Assembly: GCA_904502055.1 (NCBI GenBank)
Contig: CAJGDZ010000109.1
Span: 1 to 5,860 of the forward strand
Source of the DNA: an uncultured Clostridia bacterium
Lineage (GTDB): Bacteria; Bacillota; Clostridia; Oscillospirales; CAG-272
Direction: 5' to 3'
DNA length: 5,860 nt
Shown here: in pieces, positions 1 through 5,515 of the stretch
Numbering within the stretch: position 1 is the first letter of the stretch
How the letters are laid out: each line of letters begins with the position of its first letter
The notes under the pieces: model-generated
Database searches by the model: none
What the model was told of the DNA's origin: nothing
The model's input: only the letters and a program-made list of their open reading frames with translations
Position numbers and translations under genes: made by a program

Positions 1-3
1 GCT

Positions 4-29
4 GACGGGAAGCCTTGCGGCTTTCCGTC
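4..29. repeat. Hairpin in element copy B, 11-bp stem
   Basis: GACGGGAAGCC and GGCTTTCCGTC form an 11-bp stem (one G-T pair) around the loop TTGC. No T-run follows on either strand within the window, so it is not a recognisable intrinsic terminator. It occupies the position of the two-hairpin core of the other copy but has a different sequence. Confidence 0.7.
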
Positions 30-76
30 TAAAATGACGTGAAGTTTAAGCAGACCCATTCAGTAAAAGTTTAGGT

Positions 77-96
77 CAAGCCTTTTTAAAGGCTTG
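77..96. repeat. Hairpin in element copy B, perfect 9-bp stem
   Basis: CAAGCCTTT and AAAGGCTTG are perfectly complementary with a 2-base gap. It sits just before the AAACTTTT block (minus-strand reading), the same place as the GGAACTTTTT / AAAAAGTTCC hairpin at 4495-4516 in the other copy. The outer stem sequences differ, but both stay paired and both have T/A-rich tops. Confidence 0.75.
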
Positions 97-102
97 CGCG
101 GT

Positions 103-138
103 CGAGGCGCGAAGCCTCGTCGCCCGTCGCAACGGGCG
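103..138. repeat. Two GC-rich hairpins just downstream of mfd
   Basis: Two adjacent stems: CGAGGC / GCCTCG (103-108 with 114-119) and CGCCCGT / ACGGGCG (121-127 with 132-138, loop CGCA). They begin about 18 bases after the mfd stop codon and could mark the end of the pth-mfd transcript or protect its 3' end. Neither is followed by a T-run in the mfd direction, so intrinsic termination is not supported. Confidence 0.55.
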
Positions 139-155
139 AAATTCCCCGACAAACT

Positions 156-3100
156 TCAATTTGCGAGATTTTCCTCCGTGTCCATTTCGCGGACAATGAG
201 GAGGTATTTTTCGAGGATGCGTGTGAGGAGCTCGGGGGGATTTGCGGCCAGCTTTTTGTCGGCTTTTTGAAGGTTTACGTCTACCGAGATGCGTGAGGCG
301 AGCGAGACCTTCAGGCAGCCGAAGATATCGGAAAGCTCAGACCAGACCTCAAGATCGAAGTGGGCAGGGTACAGGTGAACGATGTTACCCTCCTGTTCGA
401 TCTCATCGAGGCCGCAGGCAATGCCGACGCCGCGCAAAAGTGCGATGGCCAAGAGGTTTTTGGTGGGTCTTGGCATCTCGCCGAAGCGGTCGATCAGCTC
501 GTCGGTAAGGTCATAGTAATCGTCGCGCGTGCGGATCATGGCGATACGCTTATACAGCGCCATACGCTGAGAGGCAAAGGGGACGTAGCTCTCGGGCAGG
601 AGCGCGTCCAGGCGGAGTGAGATCTTGCACTCGGCCTCCTCCTTGGGCTTTTCGCCCTTTTCCTCGAGAATGGCCTCGTTTAAGAGCTTGATATACAGAT
701 CGTAGCCCACGGCGTCAAGGTGTCCGTGCTGCTTGGCTCCCAGAAGGTCGCCCGCGCCGCGCAGCTCGAGGTCGCGCATGGCGATCTTGAAGCCCGCACC
801 GAACTCGGCGTAGTCGCGAATGGCCTCCAGGCGCTTTTCGGAGATCTCCGAGAGCGCCATGCTTTTGGGGTATGTGAAGTATGCGTAAGCGCGGCGCGAG
901 GAGCGTCCCACGCGTCCTCTTAGCTGATGAAGCTGAGAGAGCCCCAGCCTGTGGGCGTTGTCCACGATCAGCGTGTTGGCGTTGGGGACGTCGATGCCGG
1001 TCTCAATGATGCTGGTGCTGACCAATATGTCGGTCTCGCCCGTAAGCATGGAGTTCCAGATATCCTCCAGCTCCTCCTTTTCCATCTTGCCGTGCGCCAC
1101 GCGGATGTTGGCCTCGGGAAAGGCCTCGGAGATCTGTCTTGCGAGGGTGTTGATGGACTCGATGACGTTGTGCATATAAAAGACCTGACCGCCGCGCCTG
1201 AGCTCCCGACGGATGGCCTCAAAGAGGATCATTTCGTCATCCTCGAGCACATAGGTCTGCACGGGAAGTCGGTCGCAGGGCGCCTCGTCCAGCACCGAAA
1301 TGTCGCGGATGCCGCCCATAGCCATGTTGAGTGTTCGCGGAATGGGCGTTGCCGTCAGCGTCAGCACGTCCACGTTGCCGGCAACCTGTTTGATCTTTTC
1401 CTTTTGTGCCACGCCGAAGCGTTGCTCCTCGTCGATGATGAGGAGTCCGAGGTTTTTAAAGGAGATATCGTCCGAGAGCAGGCGGTGTGTGCCGATGATA
1501 AAGTCGGTCTCGCCGCGCGCCAGTCGCCGCACCGCCGTGGCGATCTGCTTGGGTGTGCGGAAACGCGAGATCATATCCACCTCCACGCCAAACGCGCGCA
1601 TACGGCTGAGCGCCGTGCGGTAGTGCTGAAGCGCGAGAATGGTGGTGGGAACGAGAAGCGCGACCTGCTTGCCGCCGAGCACCGCCTTGTAAGCGGCTCT
1701 AAAGGCGACCTCGGTCTTTCCGTAGCCCACGTCGCCGCAAAGCAGACGGTCCATCGGGGTGGGCTTTTCCATATCCTCCTTGATGTCGGCGATGGCGTCG
1801 AGCTGTGCCGAGGTCTCGTCGTACTCAAAGGAGCTTTCAAAGTCTGCCTGCATATCGTCGTACACGGGGAAGGCAAAGCCTTCGCGGCGCATACGCTCGG
1901 CGTAAAGCTTGATCAGATCCTTGGCGATGTCCTTGACCGCCGCCTTGGTCTTGGATTTTGCGCGTCCCCATTCGGCACCGCCGAATTTGGACAGACGAAC
2001 GATGCCGTCCTCCGAGCGTGCGCCGATGTATTTGGACACCAGATCCATTTTTTCGACGGGCAAGAAGAGCTTGTCGCTGCCCGCGTAGCGAATGTTGATA
2101 TAATCGTGTGAAACGCCGTCCACCGTCAGCTTTTCCAGGCCCTCGTAGATGCCGATTCCGTAGTTTTCGTGCACCACGTAATCGCCGATCTCAAGGTCGG
2201 CGGCCGACAGAATGGCCTGCGTGCCGCTCTTTTTGCGGCGTGCGGTCTTAAGGCGTCCCGACGCGGTGCTTGCGCTGACCTTACTGTCGGGGCAGAGCGA
2301 ATAGAGCGCGATGCGGGGCGAGGGAAGCTCATAGCCGCGCAGAAATTCCCGCCACTTGACCAAAACCGTGCCCACGGGCAGTGTTTTGGCGGTGAAGGGC
2401 TCGGTGTCGGTCTCGATGGCGGCGCGGAAGCCCTTTTCCTTAAGGAGACCGCCGATGTTCTTGGCCGAGGTCTCGTTTTCGGTAATGACCACAGTCTTAA
2501 AGCCGCTTCGGATGGCGTTTTCAAGATCCTCCTGCAGAAGATCGAATTTTTCGTCATAGGTGACCAAGTGCTTAGTGCGGAAGGTGAACAGGCCGCCCAG
2601 GCGCTCGCCCGACGAGGCGGCGTTCAGGGCATCCAGGCGCACCGTGACCGCGGCGGCCGCAAAGCTGTGGAAGCGTGCGGTCGGAAAGGCGTATTCGGCG
2701 TGCTTGGGGGCAATGGTGCCGCTGAGAAGCAGGTCGGTGACGGTCTGTCCCAGCGCCGCCTCGGTGCTCGCAAGGCGCTCGCCGATGGCCGCGTGGGATT
2801 GCAGGATCAAAAGCGGACGCTCGCCAAAATAGTCAAGCAGGCAAGCACGCTCGGGGTAAACCAGAGAGATGTATTTGTCGATAAAACGCAGGTCAAAGTC
2901 CCCGTTTTCAAGGCAGGTGTCTACGGCTTCCAGCTCCTTTTCCAGCTCCGCGGCCGCGCCCTCGGTCTTGGCGCGTTTTTGCTGTGCCGCAATGGCCTCG
3001 CGAATGGAGAGAAGACTGTCGCGGTCAGCCAGCACCTCGTGCGCGGGCGGGAAGGAGAGTCCGTCCAGGTTTTTGAGAAAGCGCTGGGTCTCGGGCTCAA

Positions 3101-3770
3101 ACGGGCCGATTCGGTCGATCTCGTCGCCAAACAGCTCAATGCGGAAGGGGGTGGGCTTTTGAGCCATCTCCTCGTCGCCCATCGCGTCAAACGTGGGCGG
3201 AAAGACGTCGAGAATGCCGCCGCGAATGGCAAACTGTCCCATACCGTCCACCATATTCACACGGGCATAGCCTGCCTCCATAAGACGCCGCGCGTACTCC
3301 GTCAGATCCACGCGCGTGTCGAAGTCCAGGCGGAAGGTCGCCGTCTCAAGGCGCGCCCTCGGAATGGTGTATCCCAGGGCGGCGTCGGGGGTGGTGACCA
3401 CCGCGTCAAGGCTTCCCGCAAGCAGACGGGAAAGCACGCGAAGCCTCTCATGCTCGTAGTCATGGGAGGCTGTGATGTCGTATAGATTGAGATCGCGCAC
3501 ACCAAAGACCGCTGAGGCAATGCCAAAGCGCTCCAGCATTTCGCTTGTGCGCGCGCATTCCTTGTCGGAGGCGCACACGATCAGGGCCGTACCGCCGCGC
3601 TCGTGCCGTATGTCCTCAATGAGGCAGACGAGAGCCGCGTCACGCGCACCGTCGCACAGACCGCCCACCGCAATGGGCAGGGGCTTTGGAATGGTGAAGT
3701 CCAAAAGCGCGGTGTTCCGAAGCTGGCCGTACTCCTTGTCAAGACGCAGCGCGTCCGTTAAGATGCTCAT
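156..3770 (-). CDS. mfd: Transcription-repair coupling factor Mfd
   Basis: Mfd is an ATP-dependent DNA translocase that pushes or removes RNA polymerase stalled at lesions and recruits UvrA for nucleotide excision repair in the cytoplasm. With the start at 3770 it has 1204 residues, slightly longer than the E. coli and B. subtilis proteins. Visible in order: a UvrB-like N-terminal module with GQFAIRGGILDVFPP near residue 178; the RNA polymerase interaction (CarD-like) domain from about 529 (GDYVVHENYGIGIYEG); Walker A GDVGYGKTE at 679-687; the DEEQ box at 780-783 followed by TATPIPRTL; helicase motif GRVGRS near 950; the TRG translocation motif near 1000-1025 (LELRGAGDLLGAKQHG); and the C-terminal TRCF domain. 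All catalytic motifs are intact. An in-frame ATG nine codons upstream (3797) is less likely: the ATG at 3770 overlaps the pth stop as ATGA and has GAGGA six bases upstream. It probably shares a transcript with pth; the stop codon lies at the edge of a repeat element. Confidence 0.98.
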   Translation of the reverse strand: MSILTDALRLDKEYGQLRNTALLDFTIPKPLPIAVGGLCDGARDAALVCLIEDIRHERGGTALIVCASDKECARTSEMLERFGIASAVFGVRDLNLYDITASHDYEHERLRVLSRLLAGSLDAVVTTPDAALGYTIPRARLETATFRLDFDTRVDLTEYARRLMEAGYARVNMVDGMGQFAIRGGILDVFPPTFDAMGDEEMAQKPTPFRIELFGDEIDRIGPFEPETQRFLKNLDGLSFPPAHEVLADRDSLLSIREAIAAQQKRAKTEGAAAELEKELEAVDTCLENGDFDLRFIDKYISLVYPERACLLDYFGERPLLILQSHAAIGERLASTEAALGQTVTDLLLSGTIAPKHAEYAFPTARFHSFAAAAVTVRLDALNAASSGERLGGLFTFRTKHLVTYDEKFDLLQEDLENAIRSGFKTVVITENETSAKNIGGLLKEKGFRAAIETDTEPFTAKTLPVGTVLVKWREFLRGYELPSPRIALYSLCPDSKVSASTASGRLKTARRKKSGTQAILSAADLEIGDYVVHENYGIGIYEGLEKLTVDGVSHDYINIRYAGSDKLFLPVEKMDLVSKYIGARSEDGIVRLSKFGGAEWGRAKSKTKAAVKDIAKDLIKLYAERMRREGFAFPVYDDMQADFESSFEYDETSAQLDAIADIKEDMEKPTPMDRLLCGDVGYGKTEVAFRAAYKAVLGGKQVALLVPTTILALQHYRTALSRMRAFGVEVDMISRFRTPKQIATAVRRLARGETDFIIGTHRLLSDDISFKNLGLLIIDEEQRFGVAQKEKIKQVAGNVDVLTLTATPIPRTLNMAMGGIRDISVLDEAPCDRLPVQTYVLEDDEMILFEAIRRELRRGGQVFYMHNVIESINTLARQISEAFPEANIRVAHGKMEKEELEDIWNSMLTGETDILVSTSIIETGIDVPNANTLIVDNAHRLGLSQLHQLRGRVGRSSRRAYAYFTYPKSMALSEISEKRLEAIRDYAEFGAGFKIAMRDLELRGAGDLLGAKQHGHLDAVGYDLYIKLLNEAILEEKGEKPKEEAECKISLRLDALLPESYVPFASQRMALYKRIAMIRTRDDYYDLTDELIDRFGEMPRPTKNLLAIALLRGVGIACGLDEIEQEGNIVHLYPAHFDLEVWSELSDIFGCLKVSLASRISVDVNLQKADKKLAANPPELLTRILEKYLLIVREMDTEENLAN

Positions 3771-3787
3771 GCCTTGTCCTCGCTCCT
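3767..3787 (-). promoter_or_regulatory. mfd ribosome binding site and ATGA stop-start overlap
   Basis: On the minus strand, AGGAG (3787-3783) and GAGGA (3781-3777) lie inside the end of pth. GAGGA is six bases from the ATG at 3770, and that ATG overlaps the pth TGA (3769-3767) by 4 bases. This fixes the mfd start and suggests translational coupling with pth. Confidence 0.8.
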
Positions 3788-4414
3788 GGCGTTGCACAGG
3801 CGGACAGCCGCATCGCTGTCGCCCGCAAGGTAGCGAAGCATGGCCTCAAAGGCCGGCTCAAAGCGAGCAAAGAGAAGCTTTTGCTCGTCCTTATTGAACT
3901 CCGAAAGCACCCAGTCGGCCATGTCGTAGTCGGGGTGGGGCTTGGCACCCACGCCAAAGCGGATGCGCGGGAAGTCCTCGGTGCCCATCTCCCGAATGAT
4001 CGAGCGAAGGCCCTTCTGTCCGCCGTCGCTGCCCTTCAGGCGCAGGCGCGAGCGACCGACGTCCAGCGAGACGTCGTCCGAAAAAACCAGAATGTTCGAC
4101 GGGTCGATCTTATAGAATGCCGCCGCCTCGCGTACGGCAAGGCCGGAATTGTTCATCAGGGTTTGCGGCTTTAAAAGCAGAACTCGCTTGTCGCCCAGCG
4201 TTGCCTCGCCGCAAAGCGACTTGAACTTGACGCGGTCGATGCTCGCGCCCGCACGCTGAGCCAGATAGTCCATCATCAGAAAGCCCGCGTTGTGGCGCGT
4301 GTTGTAATATTTGTCGCCCGGGTTGCCGAGACCCACGATGAGGTGAGTGATCGGCGCATTCGGCGTCTCCTTCTTGGCGGAAATCTCCTTGAAAATGTCA
4401 AAAATATTTGCCAT
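3767..4414 (-). CDS. pth: Peptidyl-tRNA hydrolase
   Basis: Pth cleaves the ester bond of peptidyl-tRNAs that drop off the ribosome, freeing the tRNA for reuse. The 215-residue protein has the family motifs LIVGLGNPG (25-33, Asn31 equal to E. coli Asn10), TRHNAG with catalytic His41 (E. coli His20), PQTLMNNSG with Asn88 (E. coli Asn68), and Asp113 (E. coli Asp93). The loop that is GGHNG in E. coli reads GGQKG here, so the equivalents of His113 and Asn114 are Gln133 and Lys134. It is about 20 residues longer than the E. coli enzyme because of an N-terminal extension (residues 1-22, beginning MANIFDIFKEI). This start is supported by AAGGAA six bases upstream of the ATG. The stop overlaps the mfd start by 4 bases. 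The pth-mfd linkage is known from Bacillus, where fin lies between them; fin is absent here. No convincing dedicated promoter is visible upstream. Confidence 0.97.
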   Translation of the reverse strand: MANIFDIFKEISAKKETPNAPITHLIVGLGNPGDKYYNTRHNAGFLMMDYLAQRAGASIDRVKFKSLCGEATLGDKRVLLLKPQTLMNNSGLAVREAAAFYKIDPSNILVFSDDVSLDVGRSRLRLKGSDGGQKGLRSIIREMGTEDFPRIRFGVGAKPHPDYDMADWVLSEFNKDEQKLLFARFEPAFEAMLRYLAGDSDAAVRLCNARSEDKA

Positions 4415-4494
4415 ATCTATTTCCTTTTCTGTTGTTTGCTAAGTTGAAGTTTATCGGTCTGCTTTTGTTTGCAAGGGAAACGTGCCTCCGGCGG

Positions 4495-4516
4495 GGAACT
4501 TTTTGAAAAAAGTTCC
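4495..4516. repeat. Hairpin in element copy A, perfect 10-bp stem (left)
   Basis: GGAACTTTTT and AAAAAGTTCC separated by GA. The T-run lies inside the stem next to the loop rather than after the stem, which is not the layout of an intrinsic terminator. It is the counterpart of the right hairpin at 4747-4776 and of 77-96 in copy B. Confidence 0.8.
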
Positions 4517-4563
4517 ACAAAAACTTTTGCTGAATGGGTCTGCACAAACTACACGTCATTTTG

Positions 4564-4626
4564 TGCCGCAAGCCTCGATGCGGAAAAGAGAGCGAGCTCT
4601 CTTTGTCCGCTTCGTGACTTGTGGCA
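4564..4626. repeat. Long central hairpin of element copy A
   Basis: A 63-base extended stem. From base to tip it has TGCCGCAAG / CTTGTGGCA (one G-T pair), a 3x3 internal loop, CGA / TCG, a single mismatch, GCGGA / TCCGC, a one-base bulge, and AAAGAGAGC / GCTCTCTTT capped by GA. Such a long ordered pairing is unlikely by chance. Read on the minus strand a short TTTT follows the inner stem, which is only weakly terminator-like. Confidence 0.75.
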
Positions 4627-4631
4627 TACAT

Positions 4632-4657
4632 GTTCTTCACGCTTTAGCGTGAAGAAC
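4632..4657. repeat. Second central hairpin of element copy A, perfect 11-bp stem
   Basis: GTTCTTCACGC and GCGTGAAGAAC pair perfectly around the loop TTTA. Together with the preceding hairpin it is enclosed by the inverted repeat GTCATTTTG / CAAAATGAC (4555-4563 and 4658-4666), giving a closed two-hairpin junction. Confidence 0.8.
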
Positions 4658-4726
4658 CAAAATGACTTGAAAAACCTTTTTCGGCATTGCTTTTGCAGAC
4701 TTTATTGTGTGAAAAAGTTTCTTTTT

Positions 4727-4742
4727 CCCAAAAGTTTTTGGG
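4727..4742. repeat. Small hairpin in right arm of element copy A
   Basis: CCCAAAA and TTTTGGG pair around a 2-base gap. It lies between the AAAGTTT block and the strong hairpin at 4747-4776 and has no perfect equivalent in the left arm, which keeps only the AAAAACTTTT half. Confidence 0.6.
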
Positions 4743-4746
4743 GGTC

Positions 4747-4776
4747 GTAGGGGGCTTTTTTCAAAAAGCCCCCTAC
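4747..4776. repeat. Perfect 14-bp hairpin just downstream of the ECF gene
   Basis: GTAGGGGGCTTTTT and AAAAAGCCCCCTAC are perfectly complementary with a 2-base gap. It lies about 22 bases after the ECF stop codon, so it could stop or stabilise that transcript. However, the T-run is on the loop side of the GC stem and no T-run follows on the minus strand. Intrinsic termination is therefore only a possibility. Confidence 0.8.
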
Positions 4777-4797
4777 ACGTCTCCCCTTACCGATAAA

Positions 4798-5298
4798 TCA
4801 AAATTTGAAGTTTTGTTTTTTAAAGATGGGGTAGAGGACCTGCCAAAGAATGAGGGAGGTCAGGATACCGCCGGCGGCCTGAAGGAGGTTGCCGGTGACG
4901 GCGGGCAGGGCACCGCCGATGCCGTAGAGTGCCCACTCGTAAAGAAAATAGCCAAGGACCATAAGCGCCTCTGCGAGAAGGGCGGACAGTATACGGCGCA
5001 GGGGAGAGGTGTTTTTTCGGAACAGAAGTGCGGCAACAAGTGCCATTGCCCCCTTGATAACAAAGGTGGCGGGGATGTAGACAGGGTAGCCGGCGGCGAG
5101 GTCGGCAAGGGCACTTCCAAGGCCTGCCGAAAGGAAGGCGTAAAGGGGGTTTAGCAGCCAACCGCTAAGCAGGACGAAGCAGTCGCCCAGATGTATGTAG
5201 CCGTTCAGAAAGGGGATCTTCAAAAACAGTGTGGCGCAAAAGGCGAGCGCTGCCAAAAGTGCCGATGCGGTCAAACGGTGGATTTTTTCTCTTTTCAT
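4798..5298 (-). CDS. ECF transporter S component (substrate-binding membrane subunit)
   Basis: The protein has 166 residues, mostly hydrophobic, with about six membrane segments: roughly 10-28, 36-50, 52-70, 76-93, 103-125 and 135-160. GYIHLGD at 33-39, GLGSALAD at 59-66, GYPVYIPAT at 70-78 and IKG at 81-83 resemble the ECF S components annotated as riboflavin-transporter-like (Pfam PF07155 type). Such proteins bind a vitamin or precursor and work with a shared EcfT-EcfA-EcfA' module in the membrane. No T or A subunit is present here, so a group II (shared energising module) arrangement is inferred. The substrate cannot be set from sequence alone; riboflavin, hydroxymethylpyrimidine and pyridoxine are among the candidates for such families. 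The start is supported by AGAGG six bases upstream of the ATG. A strong promoter lies about 80 bases upstream. The TGA stop touches the boundary of the palindromic element. Confidence 0.88.
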   Translation of the reverse strand: MKREKIHRLTASALLAALAFCATLFLKIPFLNGYIHLGDCFVLLSGWLLNPLYAFLSAGLGSALADLAAGYPVYIPATFVIKGAMALVAALLFRKNTSPLRRILSALLAEALMVLGYFLYEWALYGIGGALPAVTGNLLQAAGGILTSLILWQVLYPIFKKQNFKF

Positions 5299-5325
5299 AC
5301 AGAACCTCTTTTCGTGCAGAACTTC

Positions 5326-5346
5326 AAAAAGCCGCCAAAAAGGCGG
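5326..5346 (-). terminator. Terminator-like hairpin in the ECF leader (possible attenuator)
   Basis: On the minus strand CCGCC, a TTTTT loop and GGCGG are followed by C and five Ts, between the predicted transcription start and the ribosome binding site. An outer 5-bp pairing ACTTC / GAAGT (5356-5352 with 5325-5321) encloses it. The stem is short, and no alternative antiterminator pairing or known riboswitch core is recognised in the roughly 75-base leader. Attenuation is possible but unproven. Confidence 0.35.
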
Positions 5347-5378
5347 ATGGTGAAGTAGATATATATTCTTTATCTTGT

Positions 5379-5407
5379 ATTATATTGTTTTTTTGACGTT
5401 TTGTCAA
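5379..5407 (-). promoter_or_regulatory. Consensus sigma-A promoter for the ECF gene
   Basis: On the minus strand TTGACA (5407-5402) and TATAAT (5384-5379) are separated by exactly 17 bases, a full match to the housekeeping consensus. Transcription would start near 5371-5374, leaving a leader of about 75 bases. It could also supply pth and mfd if transcription reads through the repeat element. Confidence 0.88.
5393..5407. promoter_or_regulatory. Inverted repeat overlapping the ECF -35 box (possible operator)
   Basis: TTGAC, five bases, GTCAA is a perfect palindrome whose right half is most of the -35 hexamer of the minus-strand promoter. It could be a repressor site, but part of the symmetry comes from the -35 sequence itself, and it does not fit the catabolite-response (cre) consensus. 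Confidence 0.25.
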
Positions 5408-5499
5408 CAAGCGAAAAAAGGCTTATTCGTCTGTTCACAAAAAATTTACAAAGTTTTGGGGGCGAATTTGTTAAAAGTATAGCAAAACAGGAAAAAATA

Positions 5500-5508
5500 T
5501 GGTATAAT
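5500..5508 (+). promoter_or_regulatory. Extended -10 promoter for ppdK
   Basis: TGGTATAAT gives a perfect TATAAT (5503-5508) with an extended TGn. The best -35 at 17-base spacing is TAGCAA (5480-5485), only three of six matches, so the extended -10 probably compensates. Transcription would start near 5514-5516, about 84 bases before the ppdK ATG. Confidence 0.75.
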
Positions 5509-5515
5509 ATTTTGC

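Larger units (their letters stand above)
1..158 (-). repeat. Left-edge copy (B) of the dispersed palindromic intergenic element
   Basis: Read on the minus strand, this copy starts at the mfd stop codon with TTGAAGTTTGTCGG. This matches 13 of 14 bases of the start of the element next to pth (TTGAAGTTTATCGG at 4444-4457). Then follow a GC-rich hairpin zone (103-138), an A/T-looped hairpin (77-96) and a conserved block at 72-31 that includes AAACTTTT, CTGAATGGGTCTGC and ACGTCATTTT. That block matches 38 of 42 bases of 4521-4562. A further hairpin (4-29) stands where the other copy has its two-hairpin core. The copy is cut by the window edge, so its far end is not seen. No coding sequence is visible here. 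The repeat relationship is read directly from the sequence; calling it a mobile or RNA-acting element is inference. Confidence 0.75.
4444..4797 (+). repeat. Palindromic intergenic element, copy A (MITE-like, about 350 bp)
   Basis: This fills the whole gap between pth and the ECF gene. Its two halves are imperfect reverse complements. In order from each end they share TTTATCGGT (4450-4458, with ACCGATAAA at 4789-4797), AAGGG-purine-ACGTG (4473-4484, with 4776-4787), a hairpin with core CTTTTTGAAAAAAG (inside 4495-4516 and 4747-4776), AAAAACTTTT, GTCTGCA and GTCATTTTG (4555-4563, with CAAAATGAC at 4658-4666). The centre holds two strong hairpins. The left half recurs inverted at 1-158. No target-site duplication, transposase or credible coding frame is visible. 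It may be a non-autonomous mobile repeat, or a structured region made in the ECF-pth transcript. The symmetry is seen directly; the nature of the element is inferred. Confidence 0.75.

Noticed and set aside
927..2111. Long plus-strand open frame (394 codons) antisense to mfd
   Set aside because: It lies entirely opposite intact Mfd motifs and the translation resembles no family. Long antisense frames are expected opposite GC-rich genes with biased codons.
2169..3485. Long plus-strand open frame (438 codons) antisense to mfd
   Set aside because: Same reasoning: it is opposite the UvrB-like and RNA polymerase interaction regions of Mfd, with no recognisable domain.
3771..3797. Upstream ATG giving Mfd nine extra residues
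   Set aside because: The ATG at 3770 has a better-placed GAGGA ribosome binding site and the ATGA overlap with pth, and Mfd homology does not need the extra residues.
4398..4750. Open frames in the palindromic element (minus 4640-4398, plus 4469-4750)
   Set aside because: They consist of translated hairpin arms and T/A runs, show no domain, and one overlaps the pth start. They are likely spurious proteins of the type that dispersed repeats create in automatic annotation.
4747..4776. Classical intrinsic terminator of the ECF gene
   Set aside because: The stem is strong, but the T-run is inside the stem next to the loop and none follows the stem, so the topology is wrong for a standard intrinsic terminator.
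4687..5154. Plus-strand open frame (155 codons) across the element and the ECF gene
   Set aside because: It is antisense to the well-supported S component; the translation is low-complexity glycine- and lysine-rich and begins inside the repeat.
5280..5312. preQ1-I riboswitch at the ECF start (AGAGGTTC on the minus strand)
   Set aside because: AGAGGTTC resembles the first strand of that aptamer, but the complementary CCCTCT and the A-rich tail are absent; AGAGG serves as the ribosome binding site here.
5393..5407. CcpA catabolite-response (cre) site
   Set aside because: The CG dinucleotide is displaced and the half-sites do not match the cre consensus on either strand.
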